Shown: piece after piece, positions 52,542 through 60,865 of the stretch
Layout of the letters: the number at the start of each line of letters is the position of its first letter
Numbering within the stretch: the first letter of the stretch is position 1
NCBI RefSeq assembly: GCF_003313325.1
Contig: NZ_QMHQ01000001.1
Span: 310,001 to 374,000 of the forward strand
Reading direction: 5' to 3'
From: Pedobacter namyangjuensis
GTDB taxonomy: Bacteria > Bacteroidota > Bacteroidia > Sphingobacteriales > Sphingobacteriaceae
DNA length: 64,000 nt
The notes under the pieces: model-generated
The model's database searches: none
Seen by the model: only the letters and a program-made list of their open reading frames with translations
Told to the model about the DNA's origin: nothing
Made by a program: the position numbers and the translations under genes

Positions 52542-52585
52542 TCCCGCTATCCACTTTACTTCGTGTTCGTTCCTATCGGGTTTAT
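52542..52585. repeat. Dispersed intergenic repeat, family A copy 5
   Basis: TCCCGCTATCCACTTTACTT, then CGTTCCTATCGGGTTTAT. It is the shortest copy, lacking about 8 bases of the middle found at 33712-33763. Confidence 0.6.
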
Positions 52586-52721
52586 GTAGCAATAGCGGTG
52601 CTTCTATAATCGTTTTCTGTGCAAGGCTGTTAAAATGGTCAGAAAAAAATCAGCATTACTGCGGTATTTGCTATTTTAGATTTTACATTTGCTTTATTAT
52701 TTAGAATCAAACTTAATAACG

Positions 52722-54230
52722 ATGAAAATATTAGTCGCCTTACTTACCACTTTATGTTTAGTGGGCACTCAACCTTCAGATCAACCTAAAACCAATAGCA
52801 AAAGCTTGTATGTTTCAAATTATGAAAACGTGCTTGGAACATCTTTAGAGTTTAAGTTTACCAGTACCTCAGAAATGGCAGCTGATAAGGCGGAACAAGC
52901 GGCTTTGCGAGAGATCAATCGCCTATCGAAAATCTTCAGCGCATATGATAAAAACAGCGAATTTAATAGTTGGATGCTTCAAGGAATAAATAAACCTGTT
53001 AGAGTATCTGCAGAGCTTTTTGATATGCTCCAACTGTTTGCCGAGTGGAAACAACGTACCAACGGCGCTTTAGATGCTTCGGCCACTGTTGCCGGCAATC
53101 TTTGGAAAGAAGCAGCGACCAAAAACAAGCTACCTAAAAGTGCAGATGTTACTAATGCAGTAATTACCATGCAGCAAAAGCATTACGCGTTAGATAAGGC
53201 CACTATGACGGCTACAAGATTAACAAACGTGCCTTTGGTTATGAACACATTTGCCAAAAGTTACATCATCAATATGGCTTGTGAGGCTGCGCTATCGGCT
53301 TCGGATATTAGTTCAGTAGTTGTAAATATTGGTGGAGATTTGGTAATCAAAGGCGATGTTAATGATTTGGTAAAAGTTACTAATCCCTTGGCAAACGCAG
53401 AGAACGATGCGCCTTTGGCGTATCTAACGGTAAATAATAAAGCTGTAGCAACCAGTGGAAATTATCGCCGCGGCGAACAAATTGGAAATAAATGGTATTC
53501 GCATATTGTAGATCCGCGTACCGCGATGCCTGTGGAAGGTGTAATTAGTGCTACTGTTATTGCGCCAAATGCGACCGATGCCGGAGCTCTAGCAACGGCA
53601 TTCAACGTGCTTACCGTAAAAGAAGGCATGGCCTTATCAGCCAGTGTTGAGGGAGCGGATTATTTGATTATTACCAAAGATGGCAAACGTATTGAGAGTA
53701 AAAATTGGCACAATTATGTTACTAAGCCCCTAGAAAATGAGAAAGTTACCGGCGTAAATAGCAAGGCTGAAAAATTATGGGATGCTAAATACGAATTGAC
53801 AATTAACTTTCAGTTTAATAGAATTGAGGGAAATAGCCATCGACCGTTTGCGGCAATTTGGGTGGAAAATGAAAAGAAAGAAGCGGTAAGAAATTTGGCG
53901 TTGTGGTACAATAAAACCAAATGGGTGCCCGATTTAAGAAATTGGTACCGCATAAATGGCGAGCGCTTTAAAGCTAATAAGGATAATTATGCTTCCGCAA
54001 CTGGGGCAACACGCAATCCGGGTAAATACACCATAAAATGGGATGGAAAAGACGACAAAGGCAATTATGTTCCGCAAGGAAAATATACCATCATTTTAGA
54101 AACCGCTAAAGAAGCGGGTACTGATGAAATCATCCGTCAGCAAATGGAATTTAAGAAAACTGCAAAAAAAGTAACCAATGCAGGTAATGTTGAAATCTCA
54201 AACGTAACTTTTGACTTCTATAAAAAATAA
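52722..54230 (+). CDS. FAD:protein FMN transferase (ApbE) with DUF2271 domain
   Basis: A 502-residue secreted protein. The ApbE domain (about 25-315) transfers FMN from FAD to Thr residues of extracytoplasmic flavoproteins: DASATVAGNLWKEA, NVPLVMNTFAKSYIINMACEAAL, VNIGGDLVIKGDV, SHIVDPRTAMPVEG, NATDAGALATAFNVL. The C-terminal DUF2271 domain (about 340-490: KYELTINFQFNRIEGNSHRPFAAIWVENEKKEAVRNLALWY ... DGKDDKGNYVPQGKYTIILETAKEAG) is a beta-sandwich. Start taken at the ATG at 52722 (signal peptide MKILVALLTTLCLVG); an in-frame codon upstream adds non-family residues. It overlaps the PepSY-TM gene by 20 bases, so both likely act together in iron/flavin electron transfer. Confidence 0.9.
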   Translation: MKILVALLTTLCLVGTQPSDQPKTNSKSLYVSNYENVLGTSLEFKFTSTSEMAADKAEQAALREINRLSKIFSAYDKNSEFNSWMLQGINKPVRVSAELFDMLQLFAEWKQRTNGALDASATVAGNLWKEAATKNKLPKSADVTNAVITMQQKHYALDKATMTATRLTNVPLVMNTFAKSYIINMACEAALSASDISSVVVNIGGDLVIKGDVNDLVKVTNPLANAENDAPLAYLTVNNKAVATSGNYRRGEQIGNKWYSHIVDPRTAMPVEGVISATVIAPNATDAGALATAFNVLTVKEGMALSASVEGADYLIITKDGKRIESKNWHNYVTKPLENEKVTGVNSKAEKLWDAKYELTINFQFNRIEGNSHRPFAAIWVENEKKEAVRNLALWYNKTKWVPDLRNWYRINGERFKANKDNYASATGATRNPGKYTIKWDGKDDKGNYVPQGKYTIILETAKEAGTDEIIRQQMEFKKTAKKVTNAGNVEISNVTFDFYKK

Positions 54231-54867
54231 TCCGGCAACGCCGAATAACAAAAAAAAGCCTTCAAAAAACGGAGGAACGAAAAAAGAATTCGCAAAGTTT
54301 TCCAGATGGTTGCACATTTACCTTTCTATGGTAAGTTTTGCTATTGTGTTGTTTTTTTCGGTTACTGGTTTAACGTTAAATCATCCAAGTTGGTTGGGTG
54401 GGGAGGAGCAGCTTAACACCAAAGACAGCGGAAACCTAAATGTAGCATGGGTTAATAATCCAGACACCAATAAAATTGCCAAGCTTGAAGTAGTTGAATT
54501 TTTGCGTAAAAAGCACGCGTTGAAAGGCGCTGTTAGCGAATTTAGGATTGATGAGGCTGAAATAACCGTTACGCTAAAAGGGCCAGCTTACGCTGCAGAT
54601 GCTTTTATTGATCGTGAAAGCGGAAAATACGAGCTCTCGGAAATTAAAATGGGAGTGGTGGCATTAATGAACGATTTACATAAGGGACGAGATTCTGGTA
54701 AAGGCTGGTCGTGGATAATTGATATTTCTGCTGTTTTCCTAATTATAGTTTCGCTAAGCGGATTGATACTTTTATTGTTCATCAAAAAGAAACGTATAGC
54801 TGGAATTGCAACTGCGATAATCGGTTTAATTATCTGTTACTTGATCTATGTAATTTTTGTTCCGTAG
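54211..54867 (+). CDS. PepSY-associated membrane protein
   Basis: A 218-residue protein of the PepSY_TM type. After a basic N-terminus (KNNPATPNNKKKPSKNGGTKKE) a membrane helix follows, FSRWLHIYLSMVSFAIVLFFSVTGLTLNHPSWL, with the family's W-H-x-x-x-x motif; a periplasmic PepSY-like part (about 60-150) and two more helices (IDISAVFLIIVSLSGLILLLFIKKK and IATAIIGLIICYLIYVIFV) end it. Such proteins pass electrons from the cytoplasm side to periplasmic flavoproteins or ferric reductases. The start is a TTG at 54211, within the end of the ApbE gene; no ATG lies between the previous stop and the first helix. Confidence 0.82.
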   Translation: MTSIKNNPATPNNKKKPSKNGGTKKEFAKFSRWLHIYLSMVSFAIVLFFSVTGLTLNHPSWLGGEEQLNTKDSGNLNVAWVNNPDTNKIAKLEVVEFLRKKHALKGAVSEFRIDEAEITVTLKGPAYAADAFIDRESGKYELSEIKMGVVALMNDLHKGRDSGKGWSWIIDISAVFLIIVSLSGLILLLFIKKKRIAGIATAIIGLIICYLIYVIFVP

Positions 54868-54989
54868 TTGGAGCAATAAGAAAGGATGAGAGTGCTAAAA
54901 CCGCAATCTAATTATATGATGCGTGATACAGATCTGATAGCCATAGGATTTATTTCGTCAGTGGCTGAAAGAATAGCATTTAAAATGAA

Positions 54990-55421
54990 TTAATGCTTCA
55001 ATTCCAGCTTTTCCAAGTAGAAATCCTCTTTGCTTGTCATTAAGGTTTTTGCTTGTTTGCCTTTGTCTTTGTAACCCAACAAATGTAAAGTGCCGTGAAT
55101 TATTACACGACATAATTCGTGCATAGTAGTTGAGCCAAAATTTTTCGCATTTTCTTTAATTCTATCGATACTGATAAAAATATCACCCACAATCATTTTA
55201 AGCTCTTCTGAGTTGTCAAAAGTAATTACATCGGTATAATCGTCATGTTGCAGAAAATCTTGGTTTATACGCAATAGATATTCGTCAGAACATAAAATAA
55301 AATTCAATTCTTGTAATTGATAACTTTCTGCTACAATAGTTGCCTCAATCCATTTTTTGATAATGGTTTTTTGCTTTAGTGCGTAAGTTGTGTCTTCGGT
55401 AAAGAAATTAATGCGTGCCAT
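54990..55421 (-). CDS. ybeY: Endoribonuclease YbeY (rRNA maturation)
   Basis: A 143-residue YbeY, which processes 16S rRNA 3' ends and takes part in ribosome quality control. The metal site is HELCRVIIHGTLHLLGYKDKGKQAK: two His of the HxxxHxxxxxH motif are present, but the third ligand position holds Asp rather than His. In Bacteroidota this GYKDK form is, as I recall, usual. The preceding part VITFDNSEELKMIVGDIFISIDRIKENAKNFG carries the GDI-x-IS-x-D family motif. Short (E. coli 155). Convergent with PepSY-TM, downstream of the DUF4175 gene on the same strand, possibly in its transcript. Confidence 0.9.
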   Translation of the reverse strand: MARINFFTEDTTYALKQKTIIKKWIEATIVAESYQLQELNFILCSDEYLLRINQDFLQHDDYTDVITFDNSEELKMIVGDIFISIDRIKENAKNFGSTTMHELCRVIIHGTLHLLGYKDKGKQAKTLMTSKEDFYLEKLELKH

Positions 55422-55431
55422 AATAGAATAT

Positions 55432-55462
55432 TTGTCGTTCAGAGCCTAGTGAAGAAGATTTT
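55432..55462. repeat. REP half-element, copy R7
   Basis: TTGTCGTTCAGAGCCTAGTG with AAGAAG matches the left half of R6 (TTGTCATTCAGAGCGTAGCG, AAGAAT). Only one half is seen; it lies between ybeY and the DUF4175 gene. Confidence 0.5.
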
Positions 55463-55477
55463 TCGCTTTGCCAAAAA

Positions 55478-58400
55478 CTAACGATTGGGCGAATTTAGCA
55501 ATTTAAAATATTCCGAAATTTTGTTTTTGTAGTAATAATTTAAGTTAGGCGGTAATTTCTGAATTAATTCCGTTTCACTTTGTTGTTGTTTCTTAAACTT
55601 ATCCAGCATTTGCTGATAAGAAGGTGGAAATTGTTTTGCCGCGTTGCTCTCTCTTTTAGAATCTTGATCTTGCTCTCTTTGCGCCTTGTCGGCATCTAAC
55701 AATTTAACTTCCAGCTTCTTCTGGCGGTTCATCGTTTCTTCATTAATTTTTTTGTTAACCAAATCGAGCTCTGTCTGCTTCATTTCTTGCACCATCTGGT
55801 TCAAATTACCCATAGGGCCCTTACCGTCTTTGTTTTCTTCTTTATTAATTTTTTGCAAAGCTTCTCGAATCATTTGCTGTTGTTGCGCCATTTTCGCAAA
55901 CTCCTGACTCATTTGTCCTTTTGGAACAGTACCCATATTACCGCCTTCCTTTTGCATCTTTTCTCGGGCATTCTGCATGTTTTTATTCAGTTGCTCTTGC
56001 ATTTTTTGCAATTGTTGCATGTTTTGCTTTTGCCCTTTGCCGCTACCAGGTTTCGAGTTTTTCATCGCATTTTGCAATTGCTCTAATGCCTCGTTCAGCA
56101 TTAGCGCCAAATTGTTTAACGATGTCATGGTAAACTGCTGCGCTCGGTTAGCTTCTGGCGTTCTTCTGTCGCCTAACAGTTCTATCGCTTTGCCAATATT
56201 AAAGTTAATTTTATCTACTTCTGTATTAACGGCGCTTTCAATCTGAGGAACCCTTTTGCTCAACGAAAACAAACTATCTGCAATAGTTTTCATATTGTCT
56301 TTAATAGTATTCTGCTGTTGTACGTTACCGACATAAGCCGGATCATTATTGGCCATTTTGCGTAAGGCCAACATTACTTTTTCTTGCGCAAATGAAGTGC
56401 TTAGCAGGTTTTCCAAAATCCTTCGCAACTCCTCTGCGTTAGTTTTTGCTTCTTCTTGCTCTGCTTCCTGTTGGCTTTCTTTCATCTGTTGTGCCAACTG
56501 CTGCATTTGCTCGGCTGCTTTTTGCTGTTTCTCGGCTGCTTTTTGCTTGTCGTTTTTGTTTAATTGCTCTTTGCTTTCTTGCTGGCTTTTTTCAATTTGA
56601 TCGCTTTCCTTTTCCGGATTTTTGAAATTGTTGGGTTTATCTAAAGCCTCGTTTTGTTGCGCTAATTTTTCAAGCTCTTTCTGTAAATCTTTAAAATCTT
56701 TGTTCAGTTCGTCCTGTTTCTTTTTCGAATCGTTTAAATCGCTGTTTTTATCTTTTGTTTTTTGACTCAGCTCTTTTTGTTGTTTTGCTAATTCGTCGAG
56801 CCTATCTATTTTATTTTGCAGGTTTTGCTCAAATTCAAGTTGCTTGTAAAGCTCAAGAATTCTGTCTAATTCATTTTTTAAGGATTTATTGTCCATTTGC
56901 ATTTTAGAAAGCTCTTCCTTAGTCAAATCCTTGTTGTTCATTTCCATTAACTGCTGTAATTTATTTAGCAGTTCCTTGGTTTTTTCGTCTAAAATGTTGT
57001 TAAAGAGATTGTCTATCTGATTTTGCTTTTCCTTCAGTTCCTTGTTTAGCGTATTATTTTCTTCCTTATCAAAAGCATTTTTTTCGTTTTGCTTTTTGAT
57101 ATCCTTAACGGCCTCATCTAGTTGTTTTTGTTTGTCTAGAAGTTGTTCAATCTGTTTTTTGTCTTCAAAGTTCAGCGTCTTCTTATCTAATAAATTTTGA
57201 CTCAGTTTTTTGCTTTCCTTTTCAATAGTATTAGCCAATTTTATGGTCGACTCCATTTTTTGTTTTAGCGATTCACTTCCGGCAGCCAATTTTTCTGCTA
57301 CTTGTTGCTGTGTTGGCACTTGGTAGGTTTTAATTTCTGACCGGCTAACTTTTGCACCATTAACGCCATCATTATCTGCTACTTCAAAATAATAAGATAG
57401 AATTTGACCAGGTTTTACCGCAATTTCATTCAAATTCCAAAGGTGAAAAAAGCTGTTTTCGGTTTGATTGGTTTTAATACTGATGGTTTTACTTTGCTGA
57501 GAGATTAATTTCCCGTTTTCGTTTATTGCGTACTTGAATTTTAACGACGAAAAACCATAATCATCAGCTATGCTACCCTGAAAATAGCGTGCTTTTGAAC
57601 TCAAGGAATCTGGAGCTTCTGTAACCGTAATACTCGGAAATTGATCTGCAATTACAGCAATTTGATGGCGAAGCGAATCAGTTTTAGTTACAAAATCGTT
57701 TTTCGGGATTACAATATAGTCGGTGTTTTTCTTTGCGGTTGTGCTAAAGGTCGCCAAATCGTCCTCAACTTTTAAATTATAGGTTTGATTTTGGATTAGA
57801 AAAGCTAACGTTCCACTATGTTCAGTTTTAAATTTCCAAAATATTTTTGTGCCTTCCGGGATAAGCAAATCGCCAACATTACTCAATTCTTCTGTTTTCC
57901 TGTTCAAGTAAGCGGGATAATGCAGCTTTGCGCTTATGCCTAATAACGATGGGCGAGGCTTAACTTCTAGTGTAAAAGTTCTGGAGTTAAATCCGCCAGC
58001 AAAAAATTTTAATGATTTATTCTTTTGGATATTTTTAAAGGTGTAGTTGAAACGGCTAATGTTTTCCTTTTCCAATTTGTAGGTATTTATGCCATCTTCA
58101 ATATAAACTTCCTGTGGAAATTCGTCACCGTTTAGTTGCAGTTTTACGGTTATATCATCGCCCTGCGTAACAGTTAAATTTTTATTAAGTACCTCGAATG
58201 TAAATGGCGCAACAGGTAAAATTTCTTCGTTATACTTAACAAAACTATTGGTGCCCTCTCTTAAAATTGCTGGCGCCAATAATCCTATGGTTAAAATAAT
58301 AGCTAAAGGCAATAAGATATATTTGACGTGTTTTTTGTTGTCTTTTAGGTTAATTGCACTTGTAAAAGGTATTGGCCGCAAATCGCCAATTTTCTGGTCT

Positions 58401-58798
58401 ATGCCTGCTAGAATTAGTTGTCTGTTTTGCGGCGATTCATCTGCAAGTGCTTTTAGCTGAAGGGTATTTAATAGTCTGTCTTTAACGTTGAAAAAATGAT
58501 TGCCGATAATTGTTGCAGCTTGTTCTATGCTGAGCGTTTTGCTTAGTTTATAGTAAGCCAACCCGGGTTTTATTATCCAGAAAACAACAGATGAAATACC
58601 AATTGCTAGAAAAGAGAAAAAGAGAAAGGTTTTAACCGAGGGGCTAGGAACTGCGTAGTAAACGAGTACGAACATGCAAAGATAAAGCGCCAAAATTAAA
58701 GCCGCGGCATAAATGCTTCCACGCAAAAGTTTGTTTAAATAGAACTTTCGTGTAAATTCATTAATCTTTGCAATTAAAAGGTCGTAGCTATTACCCAT
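55478..58798 (-). CDS. DUF4175-family membrane protein with long coiled coil
   Basis: A 1106-residue protein typical of Bacteroidota. Three membrane segments open it (IYAAALILALYLCMFVLVYYAV, TFLFFSFLAIGISSVVFWII, YILLPLAIILTIGLLAPAIL); a beta-rich region of Ig-like character follows (about 200-480, with SKARYFQGSIADDYGFSSLKFKYAINENGK). From about 490 on it is a long Gln/Lys/Glu-rich coiled coil (KLAAGSESLKQKMESTIKLANTIEKESKKLSQNLLDKKTLNFEDKKQIEQLLDKQKQLDEAV...) up to the end. Function unknown. The upstream -7-like box TACCTTTA is about 20 bases before the ATG. Together with ybeY it could form a two-gene unit. Confidence 0.88.
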   Translation of the reverse strand: MGNSYDLLIAKINEFTRKFYLNKLLRGSIYAAALILALYLCMFVLVYYAVPSPSVKTFLFFSFLAIGISSVVFWIIKPGLAYYKLSKTLSIEQAATIIGNHFFNVKDRLLNTLQLKALADESPQNRQLILAGIDQKIGDLRPIPFTSAINLKDNKKHVKYILLPLAIILTIGLLAPAILREGTNSFVKYNEEILPVAPFTFEVLNKNLTVTQGDDITVKLQLNGDEFPQEVYIEDGINTYKLEKENISRFNYTFKNIQKNKSLKFFAGGFNSRTFTLEVKPRPSLLGISAKLHYPAYLNRKTEELSNVGDLLIPEGTKIFWKFKTEHSGTLAFLIQNQTYNLKVEDDLATFSTTAKKNTDYIVIPKNDFVTKTDSLRHQIAVIADQFPSITVTEAPDSLSSKARYFQGSIADDYGFSSLKFKYAINENGKLISQQSKTISIKTNQTENSFFHLWNLNEIAVKPGQILSYYFEVADNDGVNGAKVSRSEIKTYQVPTQQQVAEKLAAGSESLKQKMESTIKLANTIEKESKKLSQNLLDKKTLNFEDKKQIEQLLDKQKQLDEAVKDIKKQNEKNAFDKEENNTLNKELKEKQNQIDNLFNNILDEKTKELLNKLQQLMEMNNKDLTKEELSKMQMDNKSLKNELDRILELYKQLEFEQNLQNKIDRLDELAKQQKELSQKTKDKNSDLNDSKKKQDELNKDFKDLQKELEKLAQQNEALDKPNNFKNPEKESDQIEKSQQESKEQLNKNDKQKAAEKQQKAAEQMQQLAQQMKESQQEAEQEEAKTNAEELRRILENLLSTSFAQEKVMLALRKMANNDPAYVGNVQQQNTIKDNMKTIADSLFSLSKRVPQIESAVNTEVDKINFNIGKAIELLGDRRTPEANRAQQFTMTSLNNLALMLNEALEQLQNAMKNSKPGSGKGQKQNMQQLQKMQEQLNKNMQNAREKMQKEGGNMGTVPKGQMSQEFAKMAQQQQMIREALQKINKEENKDGKGPMGNLNQMVQEMKQTELDLVNKKINEETMNRQKKLEVKLLDADKAQREQDQDSKRESNAAKQFPPSYQQMLDKFKKQQQSETELIQKLPPNLNYYYKNKISEYFKLLNSPNR

Positions 58799-58950
58799 AA
58801 GTTGTTAACGAAAATAAAGGTAAAAATTGTGTGGTTAAAAAAGCCATTACTTATCAATAACCGAGATATTTAATTTAAGTGGGATAAGTTAACAAAAAAT
58901 CAATATAGTTTTTGTGATAAAACCCTACTTTTAACCGTTAAAATACACCA

Positions 58951-60468
58951 ATGAAACGGATTTTATATACAGTTTTGCTACTTGCGATGGCAACAAAAGG
59001 CACTCAGGCCCAAAAAACAATTACCTCTTGGAACAAAAATCAAGTTATAGCGCATAGAGGCGCCTTTAAAAAAAACAACTTACCAGAAAATTCAATAGCA
59101 TCCTTAAAACACGCTATTGCGCTAAAATGCTACGGTAGCGAGTTTGATGTACATATGACCTTAGATAGTATTTTGGTTGTTAACCACGATCACGACTTCT
59201 ACAAACTCCCGATAGCAAAATCTACTTACAAGCAGTTGTTAGAGAAAAAACATCCAAATGGAGAATCAATACCAACGTTGGAAGAATATCTCAAAACAGG
59301 CATGAAGCAGAAAAAAACGAAGCTTATTTTAGAAATTAAGCCTTCTAACTTAGGTTCTGAAAGAGATATCGCTACAACCGAACGTTCGTTGCAAATGGTA
59401 AAAAAACTTAAAGCCGAAGCTTGGGTAGATTACATCAGTTTTGGTTACGATATCTGTACTTACATTATTAAAAATATGCCGGGTGCTCACGTGTCTTATT
59501 TAAGAGGCGAAGTAACTCCGGAACAGTTAAAAAAAGATGGCTTTAAAGGCGTTGATTATCATTTTTCTGTTTATCAGCAGAACCCAGACTATATAGAAAG
59601 ATTTAAAAAGTTAGGTATTAGCGTAAATGGTTGGACCGCTAATACGCCAAGTGAAATTGGTTTTTTATTGGCAAATGACACAGAATTTATTACCACCAAC
59701 GAACCAGAATTAGCTTTTGAAATGGCCAAAAAATCACCGAAAACAAAAGGCTGGAAATTGGTTTGGTCTGATGAGTTTGGAATAAATGGCTTGCCAAACA
59801 CTAAAAATTGGGGTTATGATGTTGGCGGAACAGGCTGGGGAAACAATGAAAAGCAATTTTATACAAATGCTGATACCGCCAATGCTGTGGTAAAAGGCGG
59901 CTTTTTAAATATTACAGCCCGCAAAGCGGATAAAGACAAATCTAATTTTACTTCGGCTCGCTTAACCAGTAAAAACAAATTCGACTGGAAATACGGACGT
60001 ATGGAAGTGCGTGCTTTGCTACCTAAAGGAAAAGGTTTGTGGCCTGCAATCTGGATGTTGCCAACAGAGTGGAAATACGGAGGATGGCCGAAAAGCGGAG
60101 AAATAGATGTAATGGAGCATGTTGGCTATTCGCCAGACACCGTACACGGAACCGTGCATACCCAATCTTTTAATCATAGCATTGGTACGCAAGTAGGCAA
60201 AGCTATAAAAGTTGATGATTTAGGAGCACAGTATCATGTTTATGCTCTTGAATGGTATGAAGACAGAATAGATTTATTTGTAGACGACATGAAGTATTTT
60301 ACATTTAAGAACAGCGGAAAAGGAGTGGACGAATGGCCATTTGACCAGAAATACCATATTCTATTGAACTTGGCCGTTGGCGGAAACTGGGGTGGTAAAT
60401 TTGGTATAGATGAGCACATATTTCCGGCAACTTACAAAGTAGATTACGTAAGGGTTTTCCAGAAATAA
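58951..60468 (+). CDS. Fusion of glycerophosphodiester phosphodiesterase and GH16 glycoside hydrolase
   Basis: A 505-residue secreted protein (signal peptide 1-20, ending TQA-QK) with two complete enzyme domains. The GDPD domain (about 30-265) has H35-R36-G37, E64/D66 and H79 (NHDHD), then EIKPSNLGS and NGWTANTP as usual. The GH16 domain (about 268-505) begins WKLVWSDEFGINGLPNTKNW and contains the catalytic GEIDVMEHVG (E384, D386, E389), with SW-x-x-x-W-type sugar-binding residues around GTGWGNNEKQFY. So one half cleaves glycerophosphodiesters and the other a beta-1,3 or 1,3-1,4 glucan, laminarin-type. Its own promoter and a terminator make it a single gene. Confidence 0.92.
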   Translation: MKRILYTVLLLAMATKGTQAQKTITSWNKNQVIAHRGAFKKNNLPENSIASLKHAIALKCYGSEFDVHMTLDSILVVNHDHDFYKLPIAKSTYKQLLEKKHPNGESIPTLEEYLKTGMKQKKTKLILEIKPSNLGSERDIATTERSLQMVKKLKAEAWVDYISFGYDICTYIIKNMPGAHVSYLRGEVTPEQLKKDGFKGVDYHFSVYQQNPDYIERFKKLGISVNGWTANTPSEIGFLLANDTEFITTNEPELAFEMAKKSPKTKGWKLVWSDEFGINGLPNTKNWGYDVGGTGWGNNEKQFYTNADTANAVVKGGFLNITARKADKDKSNFTSARLTSKNKFDWKYGRMEVRALLPKGKGLWPAIWMLPTEWKYGGWPKSGEIDVMEHVGYSPDTVHGTVHTQSFNHSIGTQVGKAIKVDDLGAQYHVYALEWYEDRIDLFVDDMKYFTFKNSGKGVDEWPFDQKYHILLNLAVGGNWGGKFGIDEHIFPATYKVDYVRVFQK

Positions 60469-60492
60469 ATGGATACTTTAAATATTAAAAAC

Positions 60493-60523
60493 GGCGGAGG
60501 TTTTAAATCTTCGCCATTTTTTT
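60493..60523 (+). terminator. Terminator of the GDPD-GH16 gene
   Basis: GGCGGA and TTCGCC (one G-T pair) around an 11-base loop, then ATTTTTTT. About 25 bases after the TAA. Confidence 0.7.
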
Positions 60524-60527
60524 GGCA

Positions 60528-60558
60528 TAAAAAAAGCCCCCGATGTAATCGAGGGCTT
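60528..60558 (-). terminator. Terminator of the cold-shock gene
   Basis: On the minus strand GCCCTCGAT, TAC, ATCGGGGGC (one mismatch in nine) then TTTTTTT. About 20 bases after the csp stop. Confidence 0.85.
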
Positions 60559-60576
60559 GGTAAAATATGATAATAA

Positions 60577-60768
60577 TTATATTACTTTCACATTAACGGC
60601 ATTCAAACCTTTTCTACCGCTTTCAACATCGTATTGAACTTTGTCGTTCTCACGAATCTCATCGATAAGGCCTGTTGAATGTACAAAGATCTCGCTATCG
60701 CCATTTGCAGGGATAATGAAACCGAAACCTTTAGTTACATTGAAAAATTTTACTGTTCCTTCTTGCAT
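60577..60768 (-). CDS. Cold-shock-domain protein
   Basis: A 63-residue CspA-type protein, a single OB-fold. RNP1-like KGFGFI and RNP2-like EIFVHS are in GTVKFFNVTKGFGFIIPANGDSEIFVHSTGLID; the family's usual KGYGFI/VFVHF are thus slightly changed. It acts as an RNA chaperone in cold or growth transitions. The 5' region (60769-60865) is AT-rich and includes a plausible promoter (TTTG, 22 bases, TACCTTGC on the minus strand), but no strong long-leader thermosensor is evident. Monocistronic with its own terminator. Confidence 0.95.
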   Translation of the reverse strand: MQEGTVKFFNVTKGFGFIIPANGDSEIFVHSTGLIDEIRENDKVQYDVESGRKGLNAVNVKVI

Positions 60769-60865
60769 TGTATTGTATATTAATAATTAAGTGTGCAAGG
60801 TACATATTTTAATCCTAATAAAAGCAAATACCAATTATTTTTGTAAATATAATTAAATCAATAGG

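Larger units (their letters stand above)
52330..52721. other. 392-base divergent region of the GIN and ApbE genes
   Basis: Contains an ECF-type promoter for the GIN gene (52392-52424) and a family A repeat (52542-52585). No coding frame is convincing. A promoter for the ApbE gene was not identified with confidence. Confidence 0.55.
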
